NCBI GenBank assembly: GCA_016185205.1 | Contig: JACPOA010000112.1 | Location: 62,001-126,000 of the forward strand | DNA length: 64,000 bases | Direction: 5' to 3' | Source of the DNA: Hyphomicrobiales bacterium | Lineage (GTDB): Bacteria; Pseudomonadota; Alphaproteobacteria; Rhizobiales; Xanthobacteraceae | Shown here: one piece after another, positions 59,487 through 64,000 of the stretch | How the letters are laid out: each line of letters starts with the position of its first letter | How positions within the stretch are numbered: the stretch's first letter is position 1 | Position numbers and translations under genes: made by a program | The notes under the pieces: generated by a model | The model's database searches: none | What the model was told of the DNA's origin: nothing | Seen by the model: the letters and a program-made list of their open reading frames with translations, nothing else

Positions 59487-60316
59487 CGTTTGGCCAGCCG
59501 GTCGAATTCGACCAGCGTGCGCAACAGCGGCTCCATCTCCTTCAGCGGCATCATGTTGGGGCCGTCGGAGGGCGCCTTGTCCGGATCCTGGTGCGTCTCG
59601 ATGAACACGGCCGAGACGCCGACGGCGACCGCCGCGCGCGCCAGCACCGGAACGAATTCGCGCTCGCCGCCCGAAGAGGTGCCCTGCCCGCCCGGCTGCT
59701 GCACCGAATGGGTGGCGTCGAAGATCACCGGCGCTTGCAAACGCTTGAGGATCGGCAGCGCACGCATGTCGGAGACCAGCGTGTTGTAGCCGAACGACAC
59801 GCCGCGCTCGGTCACCAGCACGTTGCGGTTACCCGCCGCGGTAATTTTGGCAACCACATTCTGCATGTCCCAGGGCGCCAGGAACTGGCCCTTCTTCACG
59901 TTGATGACGCGGCCGGTCTTGGCGGCAGCCACCAGCAGATCGGTCTGTCGGCAGAGGAAGGCGGGAATCTGCAACACGTCGACCACTTGCGCCACGCGCG
60001 CGCATTGCGCGGCGTCGTGCACGTCGGTGAGAACGGGGAGTTTCAGCGTGTCTCGTATTTCGGCAAAGATGGGCAGCGCCGCATCGAGCCCGATGCCGCG
60101 GGCGGACTTGGCCGAAGTGCGGTTGGCCTTGTCGAACGAGGTCTTGTAGACGAGCCCGATGCCGACGCGGCCGGCGATCTCTTTGAGCGCTGCCGCCATT
60201 TCCAGCGCATGCGCCCGGCTTTCCAACTGGCACGGGCCGGCAATCAGCGCCAGCGGCAAGGCATTGCCGAAGCGGACGGTGCCGATCGTGACGGTGGCGT
60301 TAGGGGTCTGATCCAA
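59483..60316 (-). CDS. kdsA: 3-deoxy-8-phosphooctulonate synthase
   Basis: LALIAGPCQLESRAHALEMA; YKTSFDKANRTS; VIFDATHSVQQPGGQGTSSGGEREFVPVLARAA. Confidence 0.95.
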   Translation of the reverse strand: MDQTPNATVTIGTVRFGNALPLALIAGPCQLESRAHALEMAAALKEIAGRVGIGLVYKTSFDKANRTSAKSARGIGLDAALPIFAEIRDTLKLPVLTDVHDAAQCARVAQVVDVLQIPAFLCRQTDLLVAAAKTGRVINVKKGQFLAPWDMQNVVAKITAAGNRNVLVTERGVSFGYNTLVSDMRALPILKRLQAPVIFDATHSVQQPGGQGTSSGGEREFVPVLARAAVAVGVSAVFIETHQDPDKAPSDGPNMMPLKEMEPLLRTLVEFDRLAKR

Positions 60317-60364
60317 GACTCTCGTCCTCGCGCGGCGCGACCATGAAACGGGGAAAGCCCCCGG

Positions 60365-61168
60365 TCAACGGGATGGCTCAAATACCAGCATCGCACCCAT
60401 GGCCGACCGCTGCCCGGCGGCCAACGTACGACCCGAAAATCGCAGGGCCGCCAGCCGCGCGCCAGCAGAGGCATCCGGCGCGGGTAGCCCAAAGCGGCGC
60501 TCAAACGCGGCCGGTGTCGTCAGTTCGATGGCCCCACGCGGCAAATCGATCGTAAAGCCGTCGCCGGTGTCGCGCGCGCTTAGGGCGCCGGTAAAGGCCA
60601 ATAGGAAGTCGCGATGCCGCGCCGGCTCCTTGGCCACCGCGATGACGCCGGCAACGCTCTCAACGCCATTGGCATGGTTCTGGAACGCCGGGTTCCAGAA
60701 ATTTTTCGGAAAATGCTGCCGGCAGGTGGAGAAATGGATGTTGGGCGCCAGCCTGTCTTCGGCAAACGCAAGCGAGAAGCCGACCTTAACCGCCGAGCCG
60801 TCAGGCCGTTTGCCTTCGCGCTCGAACTGCATAACGTCGGAGCCGGCAATGCCGGTCGCGCCGAACGCGGCCGCATCGGCGTGCGCGTCCTGCGATTCCA
60901 GAATCAACATCGACAACCCATCCCCGCGTTCGATGAAGTCGCGGTTATAGGCTGCAAACAAAATCGAAAAACCATCGCTGCCCAGTTTGTCCGGTTCGGC
61001 CAGCGTCAGCAGTTCGATGAAAAAGCCCGGCAGCTGCACGATATGATTATGCGTGCCCCAGGGATGGCGATTGCGCGCGCCCACCGTGAAGCCGAAACGG
61101 CGATAAAGTTCGGCGGCCGCGTCAAGATCGCGCACGGCATGGACGATATGATCGAGGCCGCGGGGCAT
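60365..61168 (-). CDS. VOC family (glyoxalase-like domain) protein
   Basis: GLDHIVHAVRDLDAAAELYRRFGFTVGARNRHPWGTHNHIVQLPGFFIELL. Confidence 0.88.
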   Translation of the reverse strand: MPRGLDHIVHAVRDLDAAAELYRRFGFTVGARNRHPWGTHNHIVQLPGFFIELLTLAEPDKLGSDGFSILFAAYNRDFIERGDGLSMLILESQDAHADAAAFGATGIAGSDVMQFEREGKRPDGSAVKVGFSLAFAEDRLAPNIHFSTCRQHFPKNFWNPAFQNHANGVESVAGVIAVAKEPARHRDFLLAFTGALSARDTGDGFTIDLPRGAIELTTPAAFERRFGLPAPDASAGARLAALRFSGRTLAAGQRSAMGAMLVFEPSR

Positions 61169-61203
61169 GAGCTACTTCTTATGATTAAGCGTGGAAAAAT
61201 AAA

Positions 61204-62928
<1,725 letters not shown>

Positions 62929-63045
62929 TCAGATGCTTGTGTCGTTGTTTTCAGGTTCTGACTGAGTAGCGCCGGCACGATTTTCCACTCCACACTTGAC
63001 CTATAACGCCGAAGGGCCGGTTTCCCGGCCCCTCGTTGAGGTTTG

Positions 63046-63432
63046 TCACTTCGACTGCGGCACCTGCGGTCCCGAAGGGGCCGTAGGGGCGCCCTGCAAT
63101 TGGTTGAGCAGCCCGCCCCCACCGCTGCTGAGCGGCGGCGGTGCGCCGGGCACACTCGGTACGGTGGGTGCGCTCTGGCCGCCCTGGATGATCGAACTCG
63201 GCTTGCGGTTGAGCCCGGCCAGGATCGAGAGCATCAGGCTGGTCACGAAGAACAGGCCGGCCAGGACCGCAGTCGCGCGCGTGAGAACATTGGCGGTGCC
63301 GCGGCTGGTCATGAAACCGCCACCGCCGCCACCACCGATACCGAGCCCGCCACCCTCGGAGCGCTGCAGCAGCACCACGCCGATCAAGGCGAGCACCAAC
63401 ATCAGGTGGATGACAATGATCACATGCTGCAT
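63046..63432 (-). CDS. secG: Preprotein translocase subunit SecG
   Basis: VIIVIHLMLVLALIGVVLLQRSEGGGLGIGGGGGGGFMTSRGTANVLTRATAVLAGLFF. Confidence 0.93.
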   Translation of the reverse strand: MQHVIIVIHLMLVLALIGVVLLQRSEGGGLGIGGGGGGGFMTSRGTANVLTRATAVLAGLFFVTSLMLSILAGLNRKPSSIIQGGQSAPTVPSVPGAPPPLSSGGGGLLNQLQGAPTAPSGPQVPQSK

Positions 63433-63550
63433 GAGGCTAAATCCGTTTAAACCAAGCCGGTCCGGGCTCTCGGCCCAGGGCCACGCCGCTCATATAGGAA
63501 TTCGCCGCGGTCTCTACACGATACTTAAGGTGTTTTCCACCCCTCGCCAG

Positions 63551-64000
63551 CTAGCGGTAAACCGCCGCAATACCGAGGAAATCCTCGGCTTTCAGGCTGG
63601 CGCCGCCGACCAGGGCGCCGTTCACATGGGGTATGCCGAGCAGTTCCCTGGCGTTCGAGGGCTTCACCGAGCCGCCATAGAGGATGCGGACCTGGCCGCC
63701 TGGCGCGCCATAGCGCTCGGTCAGCCGCTGGCGGACAAAGGCATGCACGTCCGCCACATCGGCCGGGGTCGGCGTCAGGCCGGTGCCGATCGCCCAGACC
63801 GGCTCATAAGCGATCACCAGATCGGCGGCGGTAGCACCGTCGGGCAGCGAACCGTCGAGCTGGCGGCCGACGACCGCGAGAGTCTGTCCGGCTTCGCGCT
63901 CGGCGCGCTGCTCGCCGACGCAGACGATTGCCGTCAATCCCGCTCGCCGCGCGGCCAGCGCCTTGGCGCGCACCAGGGCGTCGGTCTCGTGATGGTCGGT
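63551..64000 (-). CDS. tpiA: Triose-phosphate isomerase, partial, runs off the right edge
   Basis: [35 protein letters not shown]...[11 protein letters not shown]...[18 protein letters not shown]. Confidence 0.95.
   Translation of the reverse strand, partial: TDHHETDALVRAKALAARRAGLTAIVCVGEQRAEREAGQTLAVVGRQLDGSLPDGATAADLVIAYEPVWAIGTGLTPTPADVADVHAFVRQRLTERYGAPGGQVRILYGGSVKPSNARELLGIPHVNGALVGGASLKAEDFLGIAAVYR

Overview
The window is a GC-rich alphaproteobacterial (Rhizobiales/Xanthobacteraceae-like) chromosome segment. Most of it is housekeeping gene clusters in a familiar order: bioDF/bioA, rimO, rlpA-dac-tmk-holB, metG-tatD-MBL, mazG, hfq-hflX, dusB-ntrBC-ntrYX, ispDF-cinA(C-term), ratA-lipA, cysK-lpdA-pdhCBA, ftsB/divIC-like, eno, queF, kdsA, pyrG, secG, tpiA. 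One tRNA-Ser(TGA) and one complete IS1595-family insertion sequence are present; the IS has a perfect 8-bp target duplication. The most interesting signals are not genes. (1) A near-perfect ParB-binding parS site (TGTTTCACGTGAAACC) is embedded in the tatD coding sequence. (2) Several palindromic repeat families occur, and a short CCCGCCTTCGC...GGCGGG element sits inside three different host palindromes, one of them inside the pdhB ORF. (3) Both lipoyl-bearing PDH subunits (pdhB and pdhC) carry strong palindromes in frame in their interdomain linkers. (4) A 22-bp copy of the pdhC 3' end, with an in-frame stop, lies on the far side of a Bug-family gene, as if that gene was inserted behind pdhC. 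(5) A canonical TTAA-N7-TTAA CtrA-like site lies just upstream of the ftsB/divIC-like gene. (6) mazG is broken by a single-base frameshift in a G run. (7) A DUF2182-DUF1326 membrane/Cys-motif pair directly abuts phosphatidylcholine synthase. No CRISPR, prophage or obvious defence system was seen. All family assignments come from reading the translations, not from database searches.
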